The notes under the pieces were generated by a model, which worked only from the letters and a program-made list of their open reading frames with translations, had not been told where the DNA came from and searched no databases. 35,932 nt of DNA from Candidatus Nomurabacteria bacterium RIFCSPHIGHO2_02_FULL_42_19. Its GTDB lineage: Bacteria > Patescibacteriota > Minisyncoccia > Phycocordibacterales > UBA9973. This document shows positions 25,157 to 34,014 of the stretch, piece by piece (within the stretch, counting starts at the first letter, position 1; every line of letters starts with the position of its first letter). A program made the position numbers and the translations under genes. The DNA is taken from contig MFUG01000007.1 of assembly GCA_001785615.1 (NCBI GenBank), positions 1 through 35,932 on the forward strand, given 5' to 3'.

Positions 25157-25735
25157 AATATTTTCAACGCTATTTTTTTCTTTCTTGACAAGCATATCAC
25201 ATTTTCTAAATAAATCATCTTTAGTATTTTTATACTATCGCTCTTACCAAAAGTCAGAGTATAAACAGAGGACTTGTCTGTTTTTGAAATTGAGCCCCCC
25301 GCAACACCAAAGAATCTTTTACATGATTTAAGAATCCAATCTAAAAAATTATTACTTGCTGAACATAGACGTATTTTATATTGTGGGTATTTACTTTCCG
25401 GGTGTTTGGATATTGAGATACTTCCATCGCCATCTATGCATCCCCTAAAAAAATCCGCAAAATATTTTTGAGGTATTTTTAGTTCAGATACCGTTTTTGA
25501 TTTTCTGGGAGTTAGACCCAACTCCAGTAAAAATTCAAAAAAATTCTTGTCTCCAAATTGAAGCATATAATATTTTTTGTCTTTTGAACCCCCTCTGGCT
25601 GTTCTACTTATTTTATTATTGATTCCTAAACATTTCTTGCAATTAATGATCATCTCATAATCCTTTGACGTAATTATCAAATGTCTTAAATCACTAGACA
25701 AATTGCCATCAGTCGCGACGACTCCTATTGTATAC
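25114..25735 (-). CDS. LAGLIDADG homing endonuclease-like ORF (possibly degenerate; coordinates are stop-to-stop)
   Basis: YTIGVVATDGNLSSDLRHLIITSKDYEMI and FADFFRGCIDGDGSISI motifs. No standard start precedes motif 1, and the ORF reads into tRNA-Leu. Confidence 0.75.
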
Positions 25736-25751
25736 GCGAAGTCCTATTTTG

Positions 25752-25824
25752 TGCGCCCAGTTGGGATCGAACCAACGACCTTATCCTTAAGAGGGATCTG
25801 CTCTACCAGCTGAGCTATGGGCGC
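25752..25824 (-). tRNA. tRNA-Lys(CTT)
   Basis: Cloverleaf; anticodon loop ctCTTaa; acceptor gcgccca/tgggcgc. Confidence 0.93.
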
Positions 25825-25958
25825 AAAAAATTTTCAAAATAACTGTTTACTGTTTTATTATCTTTCGACCTACCAAAACAGCTATGGGCGCAAAAAATTT
25901 TCAAAATAACTGTTTACTGTTTTATTATCTTTCGACCTACCAAAACAGCTATGGGTGC
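25813..25958. repeat. 67-bp tandem duplication plus 12-nt partial third copy, overlapping the tRNA-Lys 5' end
   Basis: agctatgggcgcaaaaaattttcaaaataactgtttactgttttattatctttcgacctaccaaaac starts at 25813 and 25880; agctatgggtgc at 25947. Confidence 0.95.
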
Positions 25959-26004
25959 TTAATTAAGTTGTCAATTCATAATTACAAATTCGTAATTAAC
26001 CTAG

Positions 26005-26086
26005 TGCCCGAGGTGGGGGTCGAACCCACATCCCTTGCGAGACACGATTTTAAGTCGTGCGCGTATACCAATTCCGCCACTCGGGC
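26005..26086 (-). tRNA. tRNA-Leu(TAA)
   Basis: Class II cloverleaf; anticodon loop ctTAAaa; variable arm tctcgcaaggga. Confidence 0.93.
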
Positions 26087-26120
26087 AATTTATCCTAAAA
26101 TATTTTAACATGTTTTAGGG

Positions 26121-26192
26121 AGGCCTGGGCGGGAATCGCACCCGCGTATATTCCTTTTGCAGAGGAATGCCTTGCTACTTGGCTACCAGGCC
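26121..26192 (-). tRNA. tRNA-Cys(GCA)
   Basis: Cloverleaf; anticodon loop ctGCAaa; discriminator U73 typical of Cys. Confidence 0.93.
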
Positions 26193-26203
26193 GTTTCTTT
26201 ATC

Positions 26204-26527
26204 CTACTTGGCTCTTAACAATTCGTCAATTTTTTGGCGATTCTTTTCACCTTGGTCTATGGCGAAATCGATAAAAGGAATTGTCTTTATTTCTAATTTT
26301 TTTTTCAGTAATTCCCGAACTTCACTTCTTTTACGTTTAACAAACAAGAGCACGTCCGCCTCTTTTTCTTCTGGCAGTACGGTGATAAATACTGTAGCGC
26401 GCTTTAAGTCCGGAGAGGCAGTAGCGAAAGTAACCGTGATAAGCGAAGTTCTGTTATTCTCCCGTCCTAAAAATTCCGCCGTCAACTCTTTTATTACCTT
26501 GGCTACCTTCTCATTTCTGGCTGTCAT
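26204..26527 (-). CDS. rbfA: ribosome-binding factor A
   Basis: MTARNEKVAKVIKELTAEFLGRENN...LITVTFATASPDLKRATVFITVLP; next to infB. Confidence 0.88.
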   Translation of the reverse strand: MTARNEKVAKVIKELTAEFLGRENNRTSLITVTFATASPDLKRATVFITVLPEEKEADVLLFVKRKRSEVRELLKKKLEIKTIPFIDFAIDQGEKNRQKIDELLRAK

Positions 26528-26536
26528 AAATTTTAA

Positions 26537-28105
26537 CTATTTTTGGACTACGTTCCATGATACAATCACGTCGCCCGTTGCTATTTCTATTTTTGATTCA
26601 ATCATTATGCCGAACTCCGTTCCCTCAGATACTACACCCGTTTTTACTTTACCGGCTTCCAGGTTTATGATTTTTCCTTGTCCGATTTCAAACTCTCGAC
26701 GGATTATTTTCACCGTACTGCCTTGAGTGATATTTCCCTCTATCACTTTACCTCCCAGAATTTGGCGTTCCTTCGTTCGGCTAAAGGCCTTGAGAATCTT
26801 GGCTCGGCCAGTCGTTTCTTCTGTTTCCACTCGTGGTCTCCTTATTTCCATTTCTTTTTGTAACCACTCCGTCAGCTTGTAGATAACGTCAAAAAAAGAA
26901 ATCACGATACCTCTTTTTTGAGCAACTTCACTCGCGCTTTTGTCGGCTTTCACGTTAAATCCTATCACTAATGCCAGCTCTCCGGCCGAGATGCCCTTTA
27001 TATCTGATTCCGAAATGGATCCGGTGCCTTTCTGAACGATTTTGAAAAGAGCGTTCTCGCCTTTAATTTTTGCTATTTCTTTTTCAATGGCTTCCAAGGA
27101 CCCGGCGACATCGGCTTTAAGCACAATAGGAATTATTTTTTTACTCCCGACGCTTTCAGTCGGGACTCCGATTCCTTGGGATGTCGGAGCTGGTTTGAAA
27201 TTCTGCGCGTATTCTTCCGCTTCTTGTTTTTTGGCGAATGCCTTAAAGGGGCTTCCTACTCTCGGCATAAAATTCCAGCCGACCAGTCGGATCGGGGAGG
27301 AAAAGGTGGCATGGTCAATCATTTCTCCCTTAAAATTCTCCATGATGCGGGTAGAACAGACGGAGTCCTCTGCCACTACGGTCATGCCTTTTTTGATACT
27401 TCCGTTCTTGATAATGAGCGTTGCCTGGATTCCACGCTTGGGATCAAGGGAGGTCTCTATCACGAGCCCAGTTGCGCACTCTTCAGGGTTGCCGGTGAAA
27501 TTTTCTACTTCTGCCAAAATCAAAATTAAAGACAATAAACTGTCCACTCCTTCACCCGTCTTCCCGGAGATAAGCGAGCAGGGAACTTTCCCGCCGTAGT
27601 TTTCCAAATAAATTTCATTTTCCGCTAATTCTGTTTTCGTTTTTTCAACATTGGCGTCGGGCTTGTCTATTTTATTAATGGCGACGATACATGGCGTTTG
27701 GCTTTCTACGATTGTTTTCCAGGCCTCAATTGTTTGCGGTTTTACTCCTTCCGGGGCCGAGACGACCAGGATAGCAATATCCGCCACTGCCGCGCCGCGC
27801 TCGCGCATTTTTGAAAAGGCCTCATGGCCCGGAGTGTCTAGGAAAGTTATTTTCCCCGACGCATACGGTCGGGGTCCCGACCCAGATTTCTCTGGCGTCG
27901 GGATTTCAACTTCGTAGGCAGAAATATGCTGGGTTATGCTACCGGCTTCTTTGTCTACCACGTTTGTTTTTCTGATGTAGTCCAAAAGCGTGGATTTGCC
28001 ATGGTCAATATGGCCCATGACCACCACTACCGGTGGGCGCGCGACTGCCTGCCCGACCTTTCGGTCGTTCGGGCGGGTATTTTTTTGTTCCTTGTTTTTA
28101 TCCAT
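26537..28105 (-). CDS. infB: translation initiation factor IF-2 (short form)
   Basis: [53 protein letters not shown]. Confidence 0.97.
   Translation of the reverse strand: MDKNKEQKNTRPNDRKVGQAVARPPVVVVMGHIDHGKSTLLDYIRKTNVVDKEAGSITQHISAYEVEIPTPEKSGSGPRPYASGKITFLDTPGHEAFSKMRERGAAVADIAILVVSAPEGVKPQTIEAWKTIVESQTPCIVAINKIDKPDANVEKTKTELAENEIYLENYGGKVPCSLISGKTGEGVDSLLSLILILAEVENFTGNPEECATGLVIETSLDPKRGIQATLIIKNGSIKKGMTVVAEDSVCSTRIMENFKGEMIDHATFSSPIRLVGWNFMPRVGSPFKAFAKKQEAEEYAQNFKPAPTSQGIGVPTESVGSKKIIPIVLKADVAGSLEAIEKEIAKIKGENALFKIVQKGTGSISESDIKGISAGELALVIGFNVKADKSASEVAQKRGIVISFFDVIYKLTEWLQKEMEIRRPRVETEETTGRAKILKAFSRTKERQILGGKVIEGNITQGSTVKIIRREFEIGQGKIINLEAGKVKTGVVSEGTEFGIMIESKIEIATGDVIVSWNVVQK
27145..27189. 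repeat. tandem palindromic element, in-frame in infB
   Basis: TCCCGAC-gctttca-GTCGGGA then CTCCGAt...aTGTCGGAG. Confidence 0.85.
27854..27903. repeat. tandem palindromic element, in-frame in infB
   Basis: CCCCGAC..GTCGGGG-TCCCGAC..GTCGGGA. Confidence 0.9.
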
Positions 28106-28115
28106 TGGTCAATTA

Positions 28116-28583
28116 TTAAATTTTTGCTTTTTGGAGTGCTTCTTTTTCTTCTGCCGTCAATTCATATTCTGACTTTCCACCCTTGACTGGTTTGGCGAAG
28201 ATGCTCATTCGTTCGCGAGAATATAAACTAGAAAGTACTACGCCGTCACCTTCTTCATTTAGCATGCTGATGGCGAAGCTCTGATTACTGCCTTGGTCGG
28301 GGAAAGGGTTGAAGCGTACGGTTTCAAGTCCGCGGATGCTCTTTTTCACCTTACTTTTTATTAAAGATATTTCTTTTTCTGTATTTTCTTTCGCTGTATT
28401 TAATTTAATAATATTGTCTTCGAGTGCGACAATCGTATCTTCCAAATCCTGAGCTTTCTTACCAAGGAAAAATCTTTTTAGGCGTTTCTCCATGCTAACC
28501 ACCCAGATAACGCCGAGCAGGATAGCGATACCGGTCAAAACGAAAAAAGCCAGGAGAAAAATATTATCGAGCTTTATATTCAT
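28116..28583 (-). CDS. DUF4446-like membrane-anchored coiled-coil protein
   Basis: N-terminal TM, coiled coil, then VRFNPFPDQGSNQSFAISMLNEEGDGVVLSSLYSRERMSIFAKPV. Confidence 0.8.
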   Translation of the reverse strand: MNIKLDNIFLLAFFVLTGIAILLGVIWVVSMEKRLKRFFLGKKAQDLEDTIVALEDNIIKLNTAKENTEKEISLIKSKVKKSIRGLETVRFNPFPDQGSNQSFAISMLNEEGDGVVLSSLYSRERMSIFAKPVKGGKSEYELTAEEKEALQKAKI

Positions 28584-28662
28584 CCCGTACGAAATTCCAT
28601 CTTTATTTTTTGAGATAGAAGTGTTAATATTGTAAGTAAAATTCCATTATTTCGTACGGGAT
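28582..28662. promoter_or_regulatory. 14-bp inverted repeat between divergent genes, candidate operator pair
   Basis: atcccgtacgaaat (28582-28595) and atttcgtacgggat (28649-28662). The right arm overlaps the expected -35 region of the desulfurase promoter. Confidence 0.6.
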
Positions 28663-28688
28663 TCATTCCTACAGTGTATACTATTTTA

Positions 28689-29912
28689 ATGCCGAAATCA
28701 ACGATAAAACCGAAGAAAATATACATGGATTACGCCTCAAGCGCGCTTTCGGCGTCAGCCAACCCGAGCGCAATTCATGATTTGGGAGTGAAGGAGAGGA
28801 GTAAACTAGAAGATGCCCGATCAAAAGTGGCGAAGATTTTGAATGCGAATAGTAATGAAATTATTTTTACCTCCGGAGCGACCGAGAGCAATAATTTAGC
28901 GATACTTGGTTTGCTACAGAGAATGAACTTTTTTTCAGTTGCTCGGTCCCTCGCTTCGCTCAGCCACTCCTTCAAAAAAGTTCATTCTCTTCCGCATATC
29001 GTGACTACGAATATTGAACATGCGTCGGTTTTAGAGGTTTGTAAGTATTTGGAAAAAACAAAACAAGCCAAAGTAACTTATGTACCCGTGGGAACAAATG
29101 GCATAGTAGATCCTCGAGCGATTAAAAAAGCATTAGGGCCGAATACAATTCTGGTTTCCGTTATGTATGCCAACAACGAAATCGGCACAGTACAGCCGAT
29201 CAGGGATATCGCAAAGGAAATTAGGCATTTTAACAAAGTAAATCCCAAGCAAAATCATAAGATATTTTTTCACACTGATGCGGTGCAAGCAATAAATTAT
29301 TTACCGATAAACGTAGCTCAACTTGGGGTTGATTTGATGACTTTTAATAGCGCTAAAATTTACGGGCCCAAAGGAGCTGGTGTTCTCTACGTAAAAAGGC
29401 AAGTGCCTATCAGAGGAATTATGTTCGGAGGAAATCAAGAAGGGGGACTACGGCCCGGAACGGAAAATGTTGCTAGCATTCTTGGACTTGCGCAGGCGCT
29501 AACTAAAACAGAGAAAATAAAAAACGAAGAAGTGAAACGCCTAACCAAACTTCGCGATTATTTTTTCAACCAATTATCCCATTCTAACATTCTAACGAAC
29601 ATTAGAATAACAATTAACGGTGATTTGAAAAACCGTCTCCCGAACAATATAAATATCACTATTCCAAAAATCCCAAGCGATCTCCTAGTCATTGAGTTGT
29701 CGGCATACGGCATAATGGCCTCTGCCAAGAGCGCTTGCAAGTCAGGTGACGGCAAGACCTCGCATGTAATAGAAGCCATTAACCCAAAGACCCAAGATAC
29801 GGATGGCTCCCTGCGATTTTCTCTCGGCCGCGACACTGATAAAAAAGATATTGATTACACTATTCAAGCTCTAAAAGAAATTTTGACAAAGCTAAAAAAG
29901 TGGTACAATTAA
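28689..29912 (+). CDS. cysteine desulfurase (NifS/IscS family)
   Basis: IYMDYASSALSASANPSAIHDLG, HTDAVQAINYLPINV, SAKSACKSGDGKTSHVI. TATACT 6 nt before ATG. Confidence 0.92.
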   Translation: MPKSTIKPKKIYMDYASSALSASANPSAIHDLGVKERSKLEDARSKVAKILNANSNEIIFTSGATESNNLAILGLLQRMNFFSVARSLASLSHSFKKVHSLPHIVTTNIEHASVLEVCKYLEKTKQAKVTYVPVGTNGIVDPRAIKKALGPNTILVSVMYANNEIGTVQPIRDIAKEIRHFNKVNPKQNHKIFFHTDAVQAINYLPINVAQLGVDLMTFNSAKIYGPKGAGVLYVKRQVPIRGIMFGGNQEGGLRPGTENVASILGLAQALTKTEKIKNEEVKRLTKLRDYFFNQLSHSNILTNIRITINGDLKNRLPNNINITIPKIPSDLLVIELSAYGIMASAKSACKSGDGKTSHVIEAINPKTQDTDGSLRFSLGRDTDKKDIDYTIQALKEILTKLKKWYN

Positions 29913-29915
29913 CCA

Positions 29916-30332
29916 ATGGATATTAAGGAGCCAATAGTTGTAAAATTTCATCCGCACCCTTTTTGTTTTCTCGGTTTCTATTTTGGCGGAATTATTTTTA
30001 TGGTTTTAAGTTTTTTTGTTCTCCCGCTTCTTTTTTTAGCTGGAATTTTAATTTTTATCTTAGCTGAGGTTTTTCGACGCGCGGAAACCTTTTATGTATT
30101 AGAAAGCGGGGTGGCAAAGGAATATAAATTATTATCAACTTATAGAAAATTCGCGGAATTTAGCAAAATTCAAAACATGGAAGTGAATCAGAGTTTTCTT
30201 GAAAACATATTAGGTATTGGCACTATTCATTTAGATACTGCGGGAACGGACGAAAGGGAAGTGAGTTTTCGTGGCGCTAGAGACCCATACAAAATTGAGC
30301 AGATCATTCGAGAGAAGATGAAAACTATCTAG
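29916..30332 (+). CDS. bacterial PH domain-like (DUF304-type) membrane protein
   Basis: Two TMs, then YVLESGVAKEYKLLSTYRKFAEFSKIQNMEVNQSFLENILGIGTIHLDTAG. TACAAT 6 nt before ATG. Confidence 0.7.
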   Translation: MDIKEPIVVKFHPHPFCFLGFYFGGIIFMVLSFFVLPLLFLAGILIFILAEVFRRAETFYVLESGVAKEYKLLSTYRKFAEFSKIQNMEVNQSFLENILGIGTIHLDTAGTDEREVSFRGARDPYKIEQIIREKMKTI

Positions 30333-30388
30333 GGGAGAATTTTAGTAGGACGATTTTGAAAAAACTAAAAAGATGGTATAATTAAGGC

Positions 30389-31150
30389 ATGGACATTAAG
30401 GACTTAAATAAATCGCAACTCATACTGCTTGCTATCCTGCTTAGCTTCATTACTTCCATTGCCACCGGGATTGTCACGGTGACCCTGATGCAACAGGCGC
30501 CGGACTCGGTTACAGTGCCCATCAACCGCATTATTAAACAGACCGTTGAAAAGATTCAACAAGTGGAAGGCAAGACCACGGTAAACACGGTAGTGATAAA
30601 AGAAGAGGATTTAGTGGTGGATGCTATAGCCAAAAATCAGTCCACGGTGTTTGCTTTATCCAAAGAGATTATCGATCTGAACAATCAGAATGCAGAAGTT
30701 TCGGCCGGGAGAGGATTCGCGGTTTCCGAAGGTGGGATTATCGTCGCTGACTCAACCCTGGTCGGCGGTAAGGGAGTATATTATGTCTCCAACGCCAGCG
30801 GTAAATTCAATGCACAGTTTATTTCTTTAGATGAAGCCGGATTTTCATATTTGCAAATAGGCACGCCGCTTGACGAGAAAAACGTACTTTCTTTCACTCT
30901 GCCAGTGCCGGGAGACGTGAGTAAAATGAAAATAGGACAGAAAATTATAGTAATGGGTAATGCTATTTCTTCTTTTATTTTTGACGGCGACAAGGAGCTA
31001 AAAATAAATGTTCCCAAATCAAGTGCCGGCGGGTTGGTCGTTAACTTAGATGGAGAGGCCCTAGGCATTGCTCTCTCCAGTGAAACAAAACCCTTTACCT
31101 CGATTGATGTGATCAACGAGTCATTGAAACAATTAACAATTACAAATTAA
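30389..31150 (+). CDS. HtrA/trypsin-like fold protein, probably catalytically inactive
   Basis: N-terminal TM; GRGFAVSEGGIIVADSTLV and KSSAGGLVVNLDGEALGIALS align in style with S1C proteases but lack the catalytic His and Ser. Confidence 0.7.
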   Translation: MDIKDLNKSQLILLAILLSFITSIATGIVTVTLMQQAPDSVTVPINRIIKQTVEKIQQVEGKTTVNTVVIKEEDLVVDAIAKNQSTVFALSKEIIDLNNQNAEVSAGRGFAVSEGGIIVADSTLVGGKGVYYVSNASGKFNAQFISLDEAGFSYLQIGTPLDEKNVLSFTLPVPGDVSKMKIGQKIIVMGNAISSFIFDGDKELKINVPKSSAGGLVVNLDGEALGIALSSETKPFTSIDVINESLKQLTITN

Positions 31151-31208
31151 AAATTACTAATGAAATTTTGAATTGATAATTCGTAATCCGTAATTTATAA
31201 TTAAGCTT

Positions 31209-33920
31209 ATGCCACCCCTAAATAAATTTACAACTAAAGCCAAAGAAGCCATAAAGAAAGCCCACGAGCTGGCCATTGAACGCGGGCAAAATCACGTATC
31301 ATCTCTGCATTTGTTGGCCTCGCTCCTCCTGCAGGAGGAGAGCATGGTGAACTCCATTTTAGATAAATTGGAAATTGATACGATGTTGCTGACGGACTCG
31401 GTGCTAGAGTTAATTGAGTTGCCGGAGTCCCACAGCACTCTCTCGCCATCGTACCAGATTTATCTTAATCCTGATTTGGCGCAGACCATAGAACAGTCAG
31501 TAAAATTTGCGGAATTTATGAAAGATGACTTTGTTTCCACAGAACATCTTTTTATCGCTATGCTGGAAGTGACTGGCGAGGCGCGCGAAACCCTGGCGCG
31601 ATTCAGAATCAACAAAGATGCCGTGCTGAAGGTGGTGGAAGAACTGCGCAGTCAAAATATTACCGATGTTTCCGAGCCAAAGAAATTTAGGACGCTTTTG
31701 AAATATACCCGCAACCTAACGAAGCTTGCCAAAGAAGATAAGCTGGATCCGGTGATTGGCCGAGACAATGAAATAATGCGCATCATGCAGATTCTTTCCC
31801 GCCGTACGAAGAACAATCCGATTTTAATAGGGGAAGCCGGCACCGGCAAGACCGCGGTGGTGGAAGGTCTCGCCTCGCGCATTGCCAAGGGTAACGTTCC
31901 CGAGTCGCTGAAAGACAGAGAGCTCGTTTCCCTGGACTTGGGGCTCTTGATTGCGGGTACAAAATATCGTGGGGAGTTTGAAGAGCGATTGAAAAGTATT
32001 ATGAAGGAGATCGAACGCTCGGACGGAAAGATAATCCTTTTCATAGACGAGATTCATACCATTGTGGGCGCCGGAGGCGCGGAAGGTACGATGGACGCTT
32101 CAAATATGTTGAAGCCAGCACTCTCCAGGGGGGAACTGCGCGCCATCGGTGCCACGACTCTTCGGGAATATCAGAAACATATAGAGAAAGATCCGGCGCT
32201 AGCCAGACGTTTCCAGCCGGTGTACATTGATGAGCCGTCTATGGAAGACGCCGTCGCTATCTTGCGGGGCCTGAAAGAAAGATATGAGCTATTTCACGGT
32301 GTGCGAATTACCGACGACGCTATTGTCTCGGCGGTAAATCTTTCGGCTCGCTACATTACTAACCGATTTTTACCAGATAAAGCGGTTGACCTGATAGACG
32401 AGGCCTCTTCTTCGCTTAAAATAATGCTGGAGAACAAACCACCGGTGCTGGAAGACGCGCACGGCAAAATAATGCGTTTAGAAATTGAAAAAGAAGCGCT
32501 TAAAAAGGAAATTTCCGTCTCCAGTGGCGATAAACAAAAAGAAAAGGAGATAAAGAATAGAATAAAAGAAATAGATAAAGAAATAGGCAATCTATATGAA
32601 AAGACCAAAGAACTGGAGCTCAAGTGGCAGAATGAAAAGGGGACAGTGATTGAAATTCGCGCCATTAAGAAAGAACTAGAGGCACTACGCCTGGACGCGG
32701 AGAATGCGGAGATGAAGTCCGATCTTTCTAGGGCGGCGGAAATTCGCTATGGAAAAATTCCGGCACTCAAAAAGGACTTGGAAACAAAACTTGCCCGATT
32801 GAAAAAATTACAGAAATCCAGACGCATTTTGAAAGAAGAAATCACGGCGGAAGACATTGCCGAAGTGGTTGCTCGTTGGACTGGCATACCGCTTGCTAAG
32901 ATGCTTGAGGAAGAACGGGTGAAATTAGAGAGAATGGAAGCGGATTTAAGGAAAAGAGTTATTGGTCAAGAGGAAGCAATTAAACGAATGGCCGATGTCA
33001 TTCGTCGTTCTCGCGCGGGCATTTCCGATCCCAACCGTCCAATTGGCTCATTTATCTTTTTAGGTCCGACTGGGGTTGGGAAAACCGAGCTTACCAAGGC
33101 CTTGGGGGCTTTCATGTTTAACGATGATCGCGCAGTTATCCGCGTGGACATGTCTGAATATATGGAAAGACACTCCATATCAAAACTTATTGGTTCGCCT
33201 CCGGGCTATGTCGGCTATGATGAATCCGGCCAGCTTACCGAAGCCGTCCGACACCGACCTTATGCAGTGGTACTTTTTGATGAGATTGAAAAAGCCCATC
33301 CGGAGATTTTCAATATGTTGCTCCAGGTGATAGACGAAGGACGATTAACCGACGGCAAGGGTCGGGTGGTGAATTTCAAAAACACCATTATTATCCTCAC
33401 TTCCAACATCGGTTCGCAATTCGTAGAGAAGATGGAATCAATCGGTTTTTCCAATAATTCCGAAAAACAGGATTACAATAAAACCAAAGAAAAGGTGCTG
33501 GAAGCCCTAAAAGACAACTTCCGTCCGGAGTTTTTGAATCGTATTGATGAAATTATTGTCTTTGATATTCTCTCCGAGATTGCTATTAAAGAAATAGTTC
33601 ACTTACGAGCGCAGGTAGTGAAAGACCGCTTGGCCGGGAAGGGTATTGATTTCAAAATCTCTGAAGAAGCACTTTCGTACCTGGCAAAGGAGGGTTACAA
33701 TCCACACTATGGCGCCAGACCGCTCAACCGCTTGATTCAAAATAGAATTCTAAACCCAGTGGCGTCCTACATTATTTCCAACGGCGTTTTGAGGGGGGAC
33801 ACTATCGTGGTCTCAGTAAAAAATAAAGAATTAGTGATAGAGACCCAAAAAGGCCACGCCGGAGGACGAGCAAGCAAAATCAAAAGCTCTATTCGCACCA
33901 GATCTGGCCACTCGGTGTAA
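31209..33920 (+). CDS. clpB: ClpB-type ATP-dependent chaperone (ClpA/B family AAA+)
   Basis: Two AAA modules ([29 protein letters not shown]), long middle coiled coil, [16 protein letters not shown]. Confidence 0.93.
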   Translation: MPPLNKFTTKAKEAIKKAHELAIERGQNHVSSLHLLASLLLQEESMVNSILDKLEIDTMLLTDSVLELIELPESHSTLSPSYQIYLNPDLAQTIEQSVKFAEFMKDDFVSTEHLFIAMLEVTGEARETLARFRINKDAVLKVVEELRSQNITDVSEPKKFRTLLKYTRNLTKLAKEDKLDPVIGRDNEIMRIMQILSRRTKNNPILIGEAGTGKTAVVEGLASRIAKGNVPESLKDRELVSLDLGLLIAGTKYRGEFEERLKSIMKEIERSDGKIILFIDEIHTIVGAGGAEGTMDASNMLKPALSRGELRAIGATTLREYQKHIEKDPALARRFQPVYIDEPSMEDAVAILRGLKERYELFHGVRITDDAIVSAVNLSARYITNRFLPDKAVDLIDEASSSLKIMLENKPPVLEDAHGKIMRLEIEKEALKKEISVSSGDKQKEKEIKNRIKEIDKEIGNLYEKTKELELKWQNEKGTVIEIRAIKKELEALRLDAENAEMKSDLSRAAEIRYGKIPALKKDLETKLARLKKLQKSRRILKEEITAEDIAEVVARWTGIPLAKMLEEERVKLERMEADLRKRVIGQEEAIKRMADVIRRSRAGISDPNRPIGSFIFLGPTGVGKTELTKALGAFMFNDDRAVIRVDMSEYMERHSISKLIGSPPGYVGYDESGQLTEAVRHRPYAVVLFDEIEKAHPEIFNMLLQVIDEGRLTDGKGRVVNFKNTIIILTSNIGSQFVEKMESIGFSNNSEKQDYNKTKEKVLEALKDNFRPEFLNRIDEIIVFDILSEIAIKEIVHLRAQVVKDRLAGKGIDFKISEEALSYLAKEGYNPHYGARPLNRLIQNRILNPVASYIISNGVLRGDTIVVSVKNKELVIETQKGHAGGRASKIKSSIRTRSGHSV

Positions 33921-34014
33921 GTATTCGAATACGTATTTGAATACGTATAAAAAATCTACCCACACAGAACGGCACATTAGTGCGGGGATGCAAAAAACAA
34001 TTTTTTGTGTTATT

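Noticed and set aside
25813-25958. 67-bp tandem repeat as a possible CRISPR array
   Set aside because: Contiguous identical units with no spacers, and no cas genes in the window.
25884-26108. Plus-strand ORF containing LVPEVGVEPTSLARHDFKSC
   Set aside because: Antisense translation of tRNA-Leu(TAA); not a gene.
27042-27599. 185-aa plus-strand ORF inside infB
   Set aside because: Antisense shadow of infB.
31150-31205. AT-rich aattcgtaatccgtaatttataatt-type sequences before clpB, also near 14968 and 25975
   Set aside because: Similar AT-rich stretches recur, but low complexity makes repeat-family claims weak without counting.
31323-31340. Perfect palindrome CTCCTCCTGCAGGAGGAG in clpB
   Set aside because: Encodes a normal-looking ClpB N-domain segment (LLLQEES); likely codon coincidence.
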